Assembly (NCBI GenBank): GCA_937875295.1
Contig: CALLXS010000106.1
Span: 1-14,888, forward strand
From: an uncultured bacterium
GTDB taxonomy: Bacteria > Bacteroidota > Ignavibacteria > Kapaibacteriales > UBA2268
Length of the DNA stretch: 14,888 nt
Reading direction: 5' to 3'
Part shown: in pieces, positions 1-7,827 of the stretch
Layout of the letters: each line of letters begins with the position of its first letter
How positions within the stretch are numbered: position 1 is the stretch's first letter
The notes under the pieces: generated by a model
What the model was told of the DNA's origin: nothing
Databases searched by the model: none
What the model saw: the letters and a program-made list of their open reading frames with translations, nothing else
Translations under genes and position numbers: made by a program

Positions 1-767
1 CCCGTTACGAAAATTTATCTGATGAAAAGAAAAACTTAATGATGGGGAGATTTCAAAAAATCCTTAGAGCTAGAAATTTCTCTACATTTAAAGAATACTA
101 TGATTTTGTTTCAAAGGACTCATCAGGTGAAGCACTAAGCGAATTAGCAAATTCAATTTCGACTAATCATACTTTCTTTTATAGAGAAAATGATCATTTT
201 GAATATTTTCTTAAGACTGTACTACCAGAGGTAACTTCCACTTTAGTATCCCAAGGTTCTAAAGACCTTAGAATATGGAGTGCTGGCTGCTCAAGCGGTG
301 AAGAACCTTATGATTTGATGATGCTTATGCTCGAATATTTCGGTAATGACTACAAAAATTGGACTGCTGGGATATTAGCCACAGATATTTCTGAAAAAGC
401 ATTAAATATTGCTCGCAAAGGCGTTTATTCTGCTGATAGAATTCATAATCTACCAGAGCTGTATAAAAAGAAATATTTTAAGAAAGCAGGGAATGAATTC
501 GAAATAATAGACAATATTAAAAATGAAGTAGTGTTTAGAAGGTTTAATTTAATGAATCCTGTTTTTACATTTAAAAAGAAATTTAATACAATCTTTTGTA
601 GGAATGTGATGATATATTTTGATGAACCGACTCGTATTGAATTAGTTAATAAATTTTATAATTTACTTGTACCGGGTGGATATTTGTTCATTGGACATTC
701 TGAAACATTAAAACGCGATACACATAATTTTCAATATATTAAACCAGCGGTATATAAAAAAGTATAA
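1..767 (+). CDS. cheR: Chemotaxis protein methyltransferase CheR (5' end cut by window)
   Basis: CheR transfers methyl groups from S-adenosylmethionine to glutamates on chemoreceptors, setting adaptation with CheB. The reading frame is open without a start codon from base 3, and the residues before the first ATG (base 39) still fit the CheR N-terminal helical domain, so the real start lies to the left; family members are usually 260-290 residues and about 254 are visible. Counting from the ATG at 39, I see the substrate-side motif TNHTFFYRE (42-50), the SAM-binding motif SAGCSSGEEP (81-90), ATDIS (114-118), FCRNVMIYFD (186-195) and GHSETL near the C-terminus (219-224), all in the family order. 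It is followed after 30 nt by cheB on the same strand, the usual pairing and probably one operon. Identity is secure; only the N-terminus is missing. Confidence 0.96.
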   Translation, partial: RYENLSDEKKNLMMGRFQKILRARNFSTFKEYYDFVSKDSSGEALSELANSISTNHTFFYRENDHFEYFLKTVLPEVTSTLVSQGSKDLRIWSAGCSSGEEPYDLMMLMLEYFGNDYKNWTAGILATDISEKALNIARKGVYSADRIHNLPELYKKKYFKKAGNEFEIIDNIKNEVVFRRFNLMNPVFTFKKKFNTIFCRNVMIYFDEPTRIELVNKFYNLLVPGGYLFIGHSETLKRDTHNFQYIKPAVYKKV

Positions 768-797
768 TTTAGTTAGGAATAAATAGAATAATAGAAA

Positions 798-1856
798 ATG
801 AGAAAAATTAAAGTATTAATAATTGACGATTCAGCTTTGGTAAGAGATATATTACAAAAAGGTCTTTCAGCTGACTCTGGAATTGAAGTAGTAGGAGCAG
901 CTCCTGATGTATATATTGGCAGAAATATGATTGTGGAATTACGTCCTGATGTCATTACACTTGACATAGAGATGCCAAAAATGGATGGAATTGAGTTTTT
1001 AAGAAAATTAATGCCTCAATACCCACTTCCAGTAATTGTAGTTTCTTCGCTAACTCAACGTGGAAAAGAAATTACAATGCAAGCATTAGAAGCAGGTGCT
1101 TTAGATTTCGTTCCTAAACCTGCTACAGACGTTGCTCGTGGATTAGCTGATATGATGTTAGAATTAAGAACAAAAATAAAAATATCTGCAAATGCTAACG
1201 TAGCACATTGGAAAAATAAAAGATTTGATTCTAACTCTACAAATAAATATTTTAATAATAAAGCTTTATCTGAATCTACTGATAAAGTAATTGCTATTGG
1301 TGCTTCCACCGGTGGTACAGAAGCTATTAAAAAAGTAATTACAGACTTACCTCCATCTACTCCGGGGATTGTGATAGTGCAACACATGCCTCCAGGATTT
1401 ACAAAAACATTTGCTGAGAGACTTAATGAAACTTGCTTGATGCAAGTAAAAGAAGCCGAAAATGGCGACCGTATCGTTACTGGACGAGTTTTAATAGCTC
1501 CTGGAGATTTTCATATGAAAGTCGTTAGACGTGGTGGGCATTATTTAGTGGAATTAAATAATCAAGAAAAAGTATCCGGACATAGACCATCAGTAGATGT
1601 ATTGTTTCATTCTGTCGCTCAAAATGTAGGTCGCAATGCTTATGGAGTGATTTTAACAGGTATGGGTTCAGATGGCGCTAAAGGTCTAAAAGCTATGCGT
1701 GATGCTGGAGCTAGAACAATTGGTCAAGATGAATTAACTTGTGTAGTTTATGGAATGCCAAAAGTAGCTTATGAATTAGGTGGAGTAGAAAGACAAATAA
1801 GATTAGATAATATTACTCAAGAACTTATCAATCTATATAAAAAAGATAAAATATAA
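798..1856 (+). CDS. cheB: Chemotaxis response regulator protein-glutamate methylesterase CheB
   Basis: CheB removes methyl groups from (and deamidates) chemoreceptors and is activated by phosphorylation from CheA. At 352 residues it has the normal two-domain build. The N-terminal receiver (about 1-120) carries the acidic pair D10/D11, the phosphoacceptor D56 in LDIEMPKMDG, S83/S84 and K107. After a polar linker (about 125-160), the methylesterase domain (about 162-345) shows the catalytic triad: S170 in GASTGG, H196 in QHMP and D292 in GMGSDGA. All expected catalytic residues are present. It lies 30 nt after cheR and 88 nt before a stand-alone receiver gene. No cheA, cheW or receptor gene is in the window, so the rest of the pathway must lie elsewhere or to the left. 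Confidence 0.97.
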   Translation: MRKIKVLIIDDSALVRDILQKGLSADSGIEVVGAAPDVYIGRNMIVELRPDVITLDIEMPKMDGIEFLRKLMPQYPLPVIVVSSLTQRGKEITMQALEAGALDFVPKPATDVARGLADMMLELRTKIKISANANVAHWKNKRFDSNSTNKYFNNKALSESTDKVIAIGASTGGTEAIKKVITDLPPSTPGIVIVQHMPPGFTKTFAERLNETCLMQVKEAENGDRIVTGRVLIAPGDFHMKVVRRGGHYLVELNNQEKVSGHRPSVDVLFHSVAQNVGRNAYGVILTGMGSDGAKGLKAMRDAGARTIGQDELTCVVYGMPKVAYELGGVERQIRLDNITQELINLYKKDKI

Positions 1857-1889
1857 TATTAAAATTTATATACAATAATTTTTAATATT
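1855..1889 (+). terminator. Weak AT-only hairpin after cheB
   Basis: An inverted repeat with 10-nt arms (1855-1864 and 1880-1889) starts inside the cheB stop codon. The stem can continue inward by four pairs after one T/T mismatch, leaving a loop of about five bases. A short T tract follows (1888-1891). The stem contains no G-C pairs, so it would be weak; it could reduce read-through from cheB into the receiver gene or be chance in AT-rich DNA. Confidence 0.25.
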
Positions 1890-1944
1890 TTCGGTTATAA
1901 ATGTATAATCAAATTGAATTTAAATAATAAAATAGAATAAAAGT

Positions 1945-2337
1945 ATGAAAACTTTAGTTGTAGAAGATCATTATATTACAGCTCAATTAATGAAAGAGAT
2001 TTTAAAATCTTATGGTAAATGTGAAACAGCTGAAAATGGTGAAGTAGCTTTAGATATATTTAAAAAAGCATTAATGACCAATGAGCATTTCAATGTAATT
2101 TTCTTAGATATTATGATGCCCGGAATGAATGGGAAAGAAGTATTAGAGAAAATTAGACAATTAGAAGAAGAATATGGACTAAGTGGATTAGATGGTGTGA
2201 AAATCATTATGACTACAGCTATGGATGATGCAAATACTATTCTTTCAGCTTTTAAATCACAATGTGATGGTTATATTGTGAAACCAATTAGTAGGCAAAT
2301 TATTGCTGATAAATTAAAAGAATTAAATCTAATATAA
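1945..2337 (+). CDS. Stand-alone CheY-like response regulator receiver
   Basis: This is a single receiver domain of 130 residues with no output domain, so it should act by protein-protein contact after phosphorylation. E7/D8 form the acidic pocket, D55 in LDIMMPGMNG is the phosphoacceptor, T90/T91 the switch residue and K113 in VKP the conserved lysine. Between the third helix and fourth strand it has a longer charged segment (about 71-84, with EEEYGLSGLDG), a feature I recognise from a CheY-like subfamily with the pattern EEE.G..G.DGVKIIMTTA. It follows cheR-cheB on the same strand, which suggests a role in chemotaxis or motility signalling, but its partner kinase and target are not visible. 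A strong terminator follows. Family assignment is firm; calling it CheY proper would be an inference. Confidence 0.93.
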   Translation: MKTLVVEDHYITAQLMKEILKSYGKCETAENGEVALDIFKKALMTNEHFNVIFLDIMMPGMNGKEVLEKIRQLEEEYGLSGLDGVKIIMTTAMDDANTILSAFKSQCDGYIVKPISRQIIADKLKELNLI

Positions 2338-2353
2338 TTTATTTTTTATAAAT

Positions 2354-2396
2354 AAAAATGCTTTAATCTTCTGGTATGAGGATAAAGCATTTTTTT
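2354..2396 (+). terminator. Rho-independent terminator, probably bidirectional
   Basis: A long hairpin has arms at about 2354-2371 and 2378-2395 with a six-base loop (TGGTAT) and one bulged A in the left arm. The right arm runs into seven T (2390-2396). The A run on the left (2354-2358) supplies a U tract when read from the minus strand, so the site can stop both the receiver gene and the convergent MATE gene that ends at 2418. Confidence 0.88.
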
Positions 2397-2417
2397 GTTT
2401 ATACTATGAAATAAAAA

Positions 2418-3761
2418 TTATTCTCCGATTATTTTTTTCCTATACTTTTTTAATAAATAAAAGCCAAATATTGAAGTAATTATATTTGCAAGCATAGAGG
2501 CTAAGAAAATACCATCTACTTGCATTAATGAAGTAAATAAATATGCTAATGGTATATAGACTATAAATACCCTTGTGAGAGTAAGAATAGCAGAATGGAA
2601 TGGCTTTTTGAATACATTTAAGGTTACACCTGTCACAAAAATATATCCTAAAAATGGGTAACTAAATGGTAAAAAATTAAAATATGATCTAAAGTGTTGA
2701 ATTACAATTGGGTCATTATTAAAAATCAAAATTAATTTATCCGAAAAGAAAAACAATACTAAGAACAGAAATGCTCCCCAATATGTTGAATATTGTATGG
2801 ATTTGCGAAGTCCTGTTTTTATCCTTCCGAATTGTTTTGCCCCTAAATTTTGCCCTATAAATGGAGACATGGCAACAGCAAACGACATCATCACTGTCAA
2901 AGCTAAAGATTCGATTCTCTCTGCTACTGATAAAGCTGCAACGGCTTCTTTTCCATAATAAGATGCTAAGTGAGTAATTATGCTAAACCCAAGTGGCAAA
3001 ATAATATTTGTTAAAGCATTAGGTAATCCAATATATAATATATCTTTCCAACTATTTAAGACATCTTTTATTTTTGGCAATGATAAATCAATAATTTTAT
3101 CTTTTTTTATTAATATATACAGTGCAATAATTACAATAAAAATCCTTGAAGCAATTGTTGCTACTGCTGCTCCTCTAAATCCGAGTGCTGGGATGGGACC
3201 TAATCCAAAAATGAATATTGGATCAAAAATTGTATTGAATAATAATACTAAAAGCATCACATTTGCAGCTGATTTAGTATTACCAATTGCTGTCATTGCA
3301 TTATTACCAATCATTGGAAAAACTACAAAAATCGATCCAAGCAACCAAATATGTACATATTCTTTGATTAATATTAAAATCTCTGGAGGAGCTCCCAAAG
3401 ATGTAAAGATTAAGTCATCAAATAAATAAGTAATTATTGATAATATAAATGTTATACAAATTCCAAGCATGATAGCATCAGTTGTAAGGCGCCTCACACT
3501 CTTAATATCTCCAGCTCCAAAAGCACGAGCAGAAAGGGCAGATGCACCATTAGCTACACCTAAAATAATTCCATTGAAAAACATAATCAACGGAAAAATA
3601 AAACCGAAAGCAGCTAATGCGTGAGTACCTAATTTGCCGATAAAAAAAGCATCTACTAAGCTGACACCAACTACACTTAAAAAGCCATACATCATTGGTA
3701 GAGATAGCTGCATAATTGCTTTTGATTCTTTTTCTTTGAGTATATTTGTACGAGATTTCAT
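2418..3761 (-). CDS. MATE family efflux transporter
   Basis: A 447-residue inner-membrane protein of the multidrug and toxic compound extrusion (NorM/DinF) family, expected to export organic cations or drugs using a sodium or proton gradient. The sequence is almost wholly hydrophobic and fits the usual 12 helices. Family-typical stretches include SLVDAFFIGKLGTHALAA near residues 35-51, GVANGASALSARAFGAGD just after the second helix, and FDPIFIFGLGPIPALGFRGAA at about the sixth helix, with a related repeat in the C-terminal half. The length matches the family. It is downstream of queG on the same strand, but the 141-nt gap and a hairpin in it suggest its own promoter. Substrate cannot be told from the sequence. 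Confidence 0.93.
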   Translation of the reverse strand: MKSRTNILKEKESKAIMQLSLPMMYGFLSVVGVSLVDAFFIGKLGTHALAAFGFIFPLIMFFNGIILGVANGASALSARAFGAGDIKSVRRLTTDAIMLGICITFILSIITYLFDDLIFTSLGAPPEILILIKEYVHIWLLGSIFVVFPMIGNNAMTAIGNTKSAANVMLLVLLFNTIFDPIFIFGLGPIPALGFRGAAVATIASRIFIVIIALYILIKKDKIIDLSLPKIKDVLNSWKDILYIGLPNALTNIILPLGFSIITHLASYYGKEAVAALSVAERIESLALTVMMSFAVAMSPFIGQNLGAKQFGRIKTGLRKSIQYSTYWGAFLFLVLFFFSDKLILIFNNDPIVIQHFRSYFNFLPFSYPFLGYIFVTGVTLNVFKKPFHSAILTLTRVFIVYIPLAYLFTSLMQVDGIFLASMLANIITSIFGFYLLKKYRKKIIGE

Positions 3762-3824
3762 TTAATGAAAATATAGAAATAATAAAAAAATTTGATAAAA
3801 AGTTAGGTTCAAATTACGTAAAAT

Positions 3825-3844
3825 TGAATTTCACTCGAAATTCA
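3825..3844. repeat. Small perfect inverted repeat between queG and the MATE gene
   Basis: The arms GAATTTC (3826-3832) and GAAATTC (3837-3843) are perfectly complementary around the four-base loop ACTC, and T3825/A3844 add an eighth pair. Read on the minus strand it lies after the queG stop codon and is followed by a short T-containing stretch (AATTTTAC). It may be a weak queG terminator or an operator for the MATE gene; there is no proper U tract. Confidence 0.35.
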
Positions 3845-3902
3845 GGTGAGTATAAAATGAAGAAATATAAGAAGTTTGAGTAGTAGAATTATTTTAATAA
3901 TA

Positions 3903-4811
3903 TTACAAATATGAAGTATTAGACTTTATTTTATCTAATCCAATTCTTTTAATAGATGAGTTATTAAATCTTTTGTCGAATTGTTCTTTATCTAAATTTT
4001 GTAAATAATCATTTTTAAGGGAAATATCATTATTTCTAGGAGTAAATTCTTTGATTTTTGAAATTGGTCTATTTTTATTGTAAGGGCATACGTTTTGACA
4101 AATATCGCAGCCGTAAATATATCCGCTCAAATTAGTATTTATATTAATATATTCTGATTTTTTATCTTCAATATTTAAGAATGCTATACATTTTCTAATA
4201 TCGATGATTTTGTCGCTGACAATTGCTTGATTAGGGCAAGAATTAATACATTTTTGACAAGCTCCACATAAATTTTTATGTGGAGGGTCGGGTTCAATTA
4301 CTAATGAAGTGAAGATAATTCCAAGAAATATCCATGAACCAAATTCAGGAGAAATAATTAGACTATTTTTACCTATCCAACCAATTGAACACCTTTCAGC
4401 CCAAATTTTTTCAAATACTTTTCCTCCATCAACTGAAATAAAGCAATTTGCGCTATAATTTGTTTTTAAGAAATTAGCAATTTCATTTGATTTATTTTTA
4501 ACAATTTGATGATAATCATCACCCCAAGCATGCCGAGAAATTTTGCCAGTTTGATTATCTGAATGCAGAAAAGATGTATTATAATTAACAGCTATAGCGA
4601 TAACTGATTTAGCATTTTCTAGCAAAAGTTTAGGATTTGATTTTTCTTTTATATTCTTTATGAGATAATCCTTATTTGCAAAGTATCCCTTTTTGAATGA
4701 TTGTAAACTAATTTCGCTTTCAAATTCTAAGGAATCGACTTTCGCAAACCCAATTTTATCTATTTCTAACTCTATAGAAAAGTCAATTATCTCTTGCTTA
4801 ATATTTCCCAT
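3903..4811 (-). CDS. queG: Epoxyqueuosine reductase QueG (short form)
   Basis: QueG reduces epoxyqueuosine to queuosine in the wobble position of tRNAs for His, Asn, Asp and Tyr, using cobalamin and two [4Fe-4S] clusters; it is cytoplasmic. The protein has 302 residues. The N-terminal cobalamin-binding part shows WGDDYHQ (96-102) and the segment VDGGKVFEKIWAERCSIGWIGKN, in which D128 matches the proposed catalytic acid. The ferredoxin-like part carries CGACQKCINSC (C182, C185, C188, C192), C208, and CDICQNVC (C235, C238, C242), giving eight cluster cysteines. The C-terminal HEAT-like domain of the longer QueG proteins is absent, as in other short members. It starts 3 nt after the stop codon of the upstream fusion oxidoreductase, so the two are very likely co-transcribed, though no shared pathway is evident. 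Confidence 0.95.
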   Translation of the reverse strand: MGNIKQEIIDFSIELEIDKIGFAKVDSLEFESEISLQSFKKGYFANKDYLIKNIKEKSNPKLLLENAKSVIAIAVNYNTSFLHSDNQTGKISRHAWGDDYHQIVKNKSNEIANFLKTNYSANCFISVDGGKVFEKIWAERCSIGWIGKNSLIISPEFGSWIFLGIIFTSLVIEPDPPHKNLCGACQKCINSCPNQAIVSDKIIDIRKCIAFLNIEDKKSEYININTNLSGYIYGCDICQNVCPYNKNRPISKIKEFTPRNNDISLKNDYLQNLDKEQFDKRFNNSSIKRIGLDKIKSNTSYL

Positions 4812-4814
4812 TTA

Positions 4815-6953
4815 TTATAGATAAATGACTTTATCAGAATTAATTGATTCAATTGCAGCAAAAGTGGCTAATGTAGTTTTTCGAATTGAATTATATGAAA
4901 TAGGCATTTCAGTACCTTTTTCTATTGAATTGATTACTGCTTGAACTTCTTCTAAATGTCCTTTTTTTCCATCAAACTTTTGTAATTTAGTTTTACCATT
5001 TCTAATGAGAGTAACTTCATCAAAGTTATTCATAATTGCGATTGAATTTTCGCAAAATACTTCGCAATATTCTTTTGAAAATGAAGTATCGCCATTTGAA
5101 TAATAAAGTAATGTGCCAGAGCTACCATCACTAAATTTAATAATTATAGAAGAGTTATCATAATTATATTCGTTAGAATTATCAGAACTAAGACATTTAG
5201 CATATACACTCACTGGCACAGCGTTAGTAATATAACTCATGCAATCAATAAAATGACATGCTTCTCCAATGATACGACCATTTCCTTGATCTGGTTGATA
5301 TAACCAATGAGTGCTTGGAATTGTGCCGGCATTAACTCTGTAAAGAATATTCATCGGAGCACTTCTCCCATTGAAGAATGAAGAAATTGCATTAAATGGT
5401 TTAGAAAATCTACGATTAAAACCTACGAACACTTTGCCTTTGTATTCTTCCACAGCTTTATCAATTTCTTCTAGCTGTTCTCTATTGATACATAGTGGCT
5501 TTTCTACAAATATTGGTTTATTAGCTTTTATTGCAGAAAGCACATATTTGAAGTGAGAATTATGTTGAGTAGAACAAAAGATGACATTAGTCTTTTGTGA
5601 ATTAATAATAGAATCGGAATCAGTGGTGCATTCAACAAAACCGAATTTATTTGCCACAGTTTTTGCATTAACAGGTGTAGCAGTAGAAACGCTAATTAAT
5701 TGAGCATTTGTCTTTTTTAATGCTGGTATTAAGTAGTTTTGACCAAAAGTACCGGCACCAATGAAACCGACACAAATTGATTTTGCTAATGGATTGTTTT
5801 TATATGTTTTAATTACTTTATCGAAAGGATATTCCTTGTCATTATATTTTATAAGTATTCCCAAATATTTTTCATTTGATTCGCCTGTGATTAACTTATA
5901 TGCATCTGGAGCATTTTTAAGTTCGAAAATATGGGTATTTAAGTCTCTTACATTTAATTTGTTTTCAGCAATTAATTGTAATATAGCTTCCATATTTCTA
6001 TTTTCAGTCCATCTGACAAATCCAATGGGATAATCTTGCCCAAGCAATTCATAATTAGAATCATATCTACCGGGACCATAGCTACAAGAAATCTTAAAAT
6101 TAATTTCTTTCTCATAAAATGGTGATCTATTAATATTCATACCTACTGCACCAACTACAACGACATTACCTCGTTTTCTCGCTAATTTAATAGCAAAGTC
6201 TACAGGTTGATTTGATGAAGTGGATGCTGTAATTATTACAGAATCGAAACCATAGCCATTTGTAAAAGATAATAAATTTTTAATATATTGTTCATTATTT
6301 ATAAAACACTCATCTACACCAAATGATTTAGCTAATTCAAAAGATGAATCATTAATATCTAATCCAACTACTTTACAACCAGATGCCTTAAGCAGTTGTA
6401 CTGTAACTAGACCAATTAATCCTAGTCCAATAACTGCAACATTTTCACCGATTTTAACGTCTGCTTGCCTCACACCTTGCATAGCAATTGAGCAAACAGT
6501 AGTATATGCAGCATCTTCGAAAGATACATTTTCAGGAATTTTTGTAGCTAAATTTTTTGGAACAGTAATTATTTCGCCATGAACTGCATATCCAGCTCCA
6601 GCACAAGCTACTCTATCCCCAGGAGAAAATTCAGGACAACGAGATTCTATTACAATCCCGGAAGAGCTATAACCAAGAGCTTTAAATGAATCTAATTTTG
6701 AAAATACCTTTTGTACAGTGTGAATTAAACCTTCTTTCTTAACATAATCTAATACTAACTTTACTTGTTCAGGTTGTTTTTTAGCTCTTGCTATTAAGGA
6801 GCCTTGTGCATTTGAAACAGATGTTTTTTCAGTTCCAGCACTTATTAAAGAAAATTTATTACGTACTAAAATTCCATTATCTATACATTGCGGAGGTGGA
6901 AGCTCTTCCACTTGCATATTTCCATTTTTTTGGTATTGAACTATTTGTTGCAT
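4815..6953 (-). CDS. Bi-domain oxidoreductase: zinc-less MDR domain fused to Gfo/Idh/MocA domain
   Basis: A 712-residue fusion of two NAD(P)-dependent dehydrogenase modules. Residues 1 to about 370 form a medium-chain dehydrogenase/reductase domain with the nucleotide-binding motif GLGLIG (176-181). The usual catalytic zinc ligands are not seen: the segment SAGTE (39-43) has no cysteine where the family has CGTD, and GYSSSG (94-99) replaces the GHE motif. Residues about 391-712 form a Gfo/Idh/MocA domain with a second Rossmann motif GAGTFG (399-404), the hallmark EKP (484-486), GFNRRFS (511-517) and H567/D570 in EACHFID. Proteins of this architecture are known, usually in surface polysaccharide or heparinase-like gene clusters, where they are thought to modify sugars. 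Here no glycosyltransferase or sugar gene adjoins it; queG follows after 3 nt. The substrate is unknown. Confidence 0.93.
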   Translation of the reverse strand: MQQIVQYQKNGNMQVEELPPPQCIDNGILVRNKFSLISAGTEKTSVSNAQGSLIARAKKQPEQVKLVLDYVKKEGLIHTVQKVFSKLDSFKALGYSSSGIVIESRCPEFSPGDRVACAGAGYAVHGEIITVPKNLATKIPENVSFEDAAYTTVCSIAMQGVRQADVKIGENVAVIGLGLIGLVTVQLLKASGCKVVGLDINDSSFELAKSFGVDECFINNEQYIKNLLSFTNGYGFDSVIITASTSSNQPVDFAIKLARKRGNVVVVGAVGMNINRSPFYEKEINFKISCSYGPGRYDSNYELLGQDYPIGFVRWTENRNMEAILQLIAENKLNVRDLNTHIFELKNAPDAYKLITGESNEKYLGILIKYNDKEYPFDKVIKTYKNNPLAKSICVGFIGAGTFGQNYLIPALKKTNAQLISVSTATPVNAKTVANKFGFVECTTDSDSIINSQKTNVIFCSTQHNSHFKYVLSAIKANKPIFVEKPLCINREQLEEIDKAVEEYKGKVFVGFNRRFSKPFNAISSFFNGRSAPMNILYRVNAGTIPSTHWLYQPDQGNGRIIGEACHFIDCMSYITNAVPVSVYAKCLSSDNSNEYNYDNSSIIIKFSDGSSGTLLYYSNGDTSFSKEYCEVFCENSIAIMNNFDEVTLIRNGKTKLQKFDGKKGHLEEVQAVINSIEKGTEMPISYNSIRKTTLATFAAIESINSDKVIYL

Positions 6954-7012
6954 TTAATATTTCTTGCTGTACTTTTTAATATTTGATATTTACTTTTTTA
7001 TATAAATAATTG

Positions 7013-7020
7013 CAAAAATA
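7013..7020 (-). promoter_or_regulatory. Possible -7 box of Bacteroidota type for the fusion oxidoreductase
   Basis: On the minus strand this reads TATTTTTG, matching the Bacteroidota -7 consensus TAnnTTTG, 59 nt before the start codon at 6953. I do not find the partner TTG element at the expected spacing, and such matches arise by chance in AT-rich DNA. Confidence 0.2.
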
Positions 7021-7024
7021 ATTA

Positions 7025-7064
7025 ATATTTTAGATTTTTAGCTAAAAATATGATATTTTAGATT
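7025..7064. repeat. 16-bp palindrome flanked by 12-bp direct repeats in a divergent promoter region
   Basis: The perfect palindrome ATTTTTAGCTAAAAAT occupies 7034-7049. The 12-mer ATATTTTAGATT occurs at 7025-7036 and again at 7053-7064, 28 bases apart. The core TATTTTAG or its close variant TATTTTTAG therefore appears several times in both orientations within 40 bases. The site is midway between the divergent starts at 6953 and 7113, so it could be an operator acting on one or both transcripts. No regulator gene is adjacent. Confidence 0.45.
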
Positions 7065-7112
7065 ACTTTTATTTTTTACATTTCAATTCAAATAGACCTT
7101 TAAAAATAAAAC

Positions 7113-7817
7113 ATGTTTAGTTATATATACACATTAAGTAAATTAGGGATAATTACAACTTTTTATAGTTTATATTCATCTTTTAAAGGACGTAATGGAA
7201 ATTCGGATTTATATTTACAGACAGCATATAAATGGGCAGAAAAAGTTATTAAAATTCTAAAAATCAAAATAACTGTAAATGGAAAAGAATTATTAAATAA
7301 AAATTCCAATTACGTTTATATTTCTAATCATTTAAGTCTAATAGATATTCCGGTATTAACATTTGGACTAAATGATAATTTTAGAATAATTTACAAAAAA
7401 GAGCTTGAGAAGATACCTTTGTTTGGACTAGGTATGAAATACTCTCCTTTTATTCCAGTAAGTAGGGAAGGTGGAGCTGAAGCAAAGAAAACACTTTCGA
7501 GTGCTATCGAAGCAATGAAAGAAAATAAAAGTATTTTAGTCTTTGCTGAAGGTACTCGCTCCAAAGATGGAACTTTAGGTGAATTTAAACGAGGGGCTTT
7601 TCTATTAGCAGAAAAAGCTGAAAAACAGGTAGTACCTGTTACAATAAAAGGTACTAATTTAGTACTTCCAAAGGGAAAATTTAATTATAAAAAAGGAGTG
7701 AATGTGGAAATAATTATTTCTGCTCCTATGGATTTACCCGAAATAAAGAATAAAAAAACTATGGCTGATTTTATTCAAGAAGTAAGAGATAAAATATATC
7801 AAAATACAATTAAATAG
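7113..7817 (+). CDS. plsC: 1-acyl-sn-glycerol-3-phosphate acyltransferase (PlsC family)
   Basis: PlsC acylates lysophosphatidic acid to phosphatidic acid at the inner face of the cytoplasmic membrane, a step in phospholipid synthesis. The 234-residue protein begins with a hydrophobic anchor (about 1-25) and shows the four acyltransferase motifs: N72-H73 to D78 in NHLSLID (motif I), the acceptor-binding stretch around K95 to G105 with FIPVSREG (113-120) (motif II), FAEGTRS (144-150) with E146 and R149 (motif III), and VVPVTIKG (173-180) (motif IV). Length and order fit the family. It opens a plus-strand run, with an SMR-like gene 10 nt downstream. Closely related lysolipid or ornithine-lipid acyltransferases share these motifs, so the exact acceptor is the only real doubt. 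Confidence 0.93.
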   Translation: MFSYIYTLSKLGIITTFYSLYSSFKGRNGNSDLYLQTAYKWAEKVIKILKIKITVNGKELLNKNSNYVYISNHLSLIDIPVLTFGLNDNFRIIYKKELEKIPLFGLGMKYSPFIPVSREGGAEAKKTLSSAIEAMKENKSILVFAEGTRSKDGTLGEFKRGAFLLAEKAEKQVVPVTIKGTNLVLPKGKFNYKKGVNVEIIISAPMDLPEIKNKKTMADFIQEVRDKIYQNTIK

Positions 7818-7827
7818 AGTAAAAAAA

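Noticed and set aside
1055..1387. 110-codon minus-strand frame
   Set aside because: It lies entirely inside cheB in antisense and has no recognisable features.
2980..3429. 149-codon open frame on the plus strand
   Set aside because: It is wholly antisense to the MATE transporter, is a low-complexity hydrophobic/Ile-Lys-rich translation and resembles no family; it is a shadow frame.
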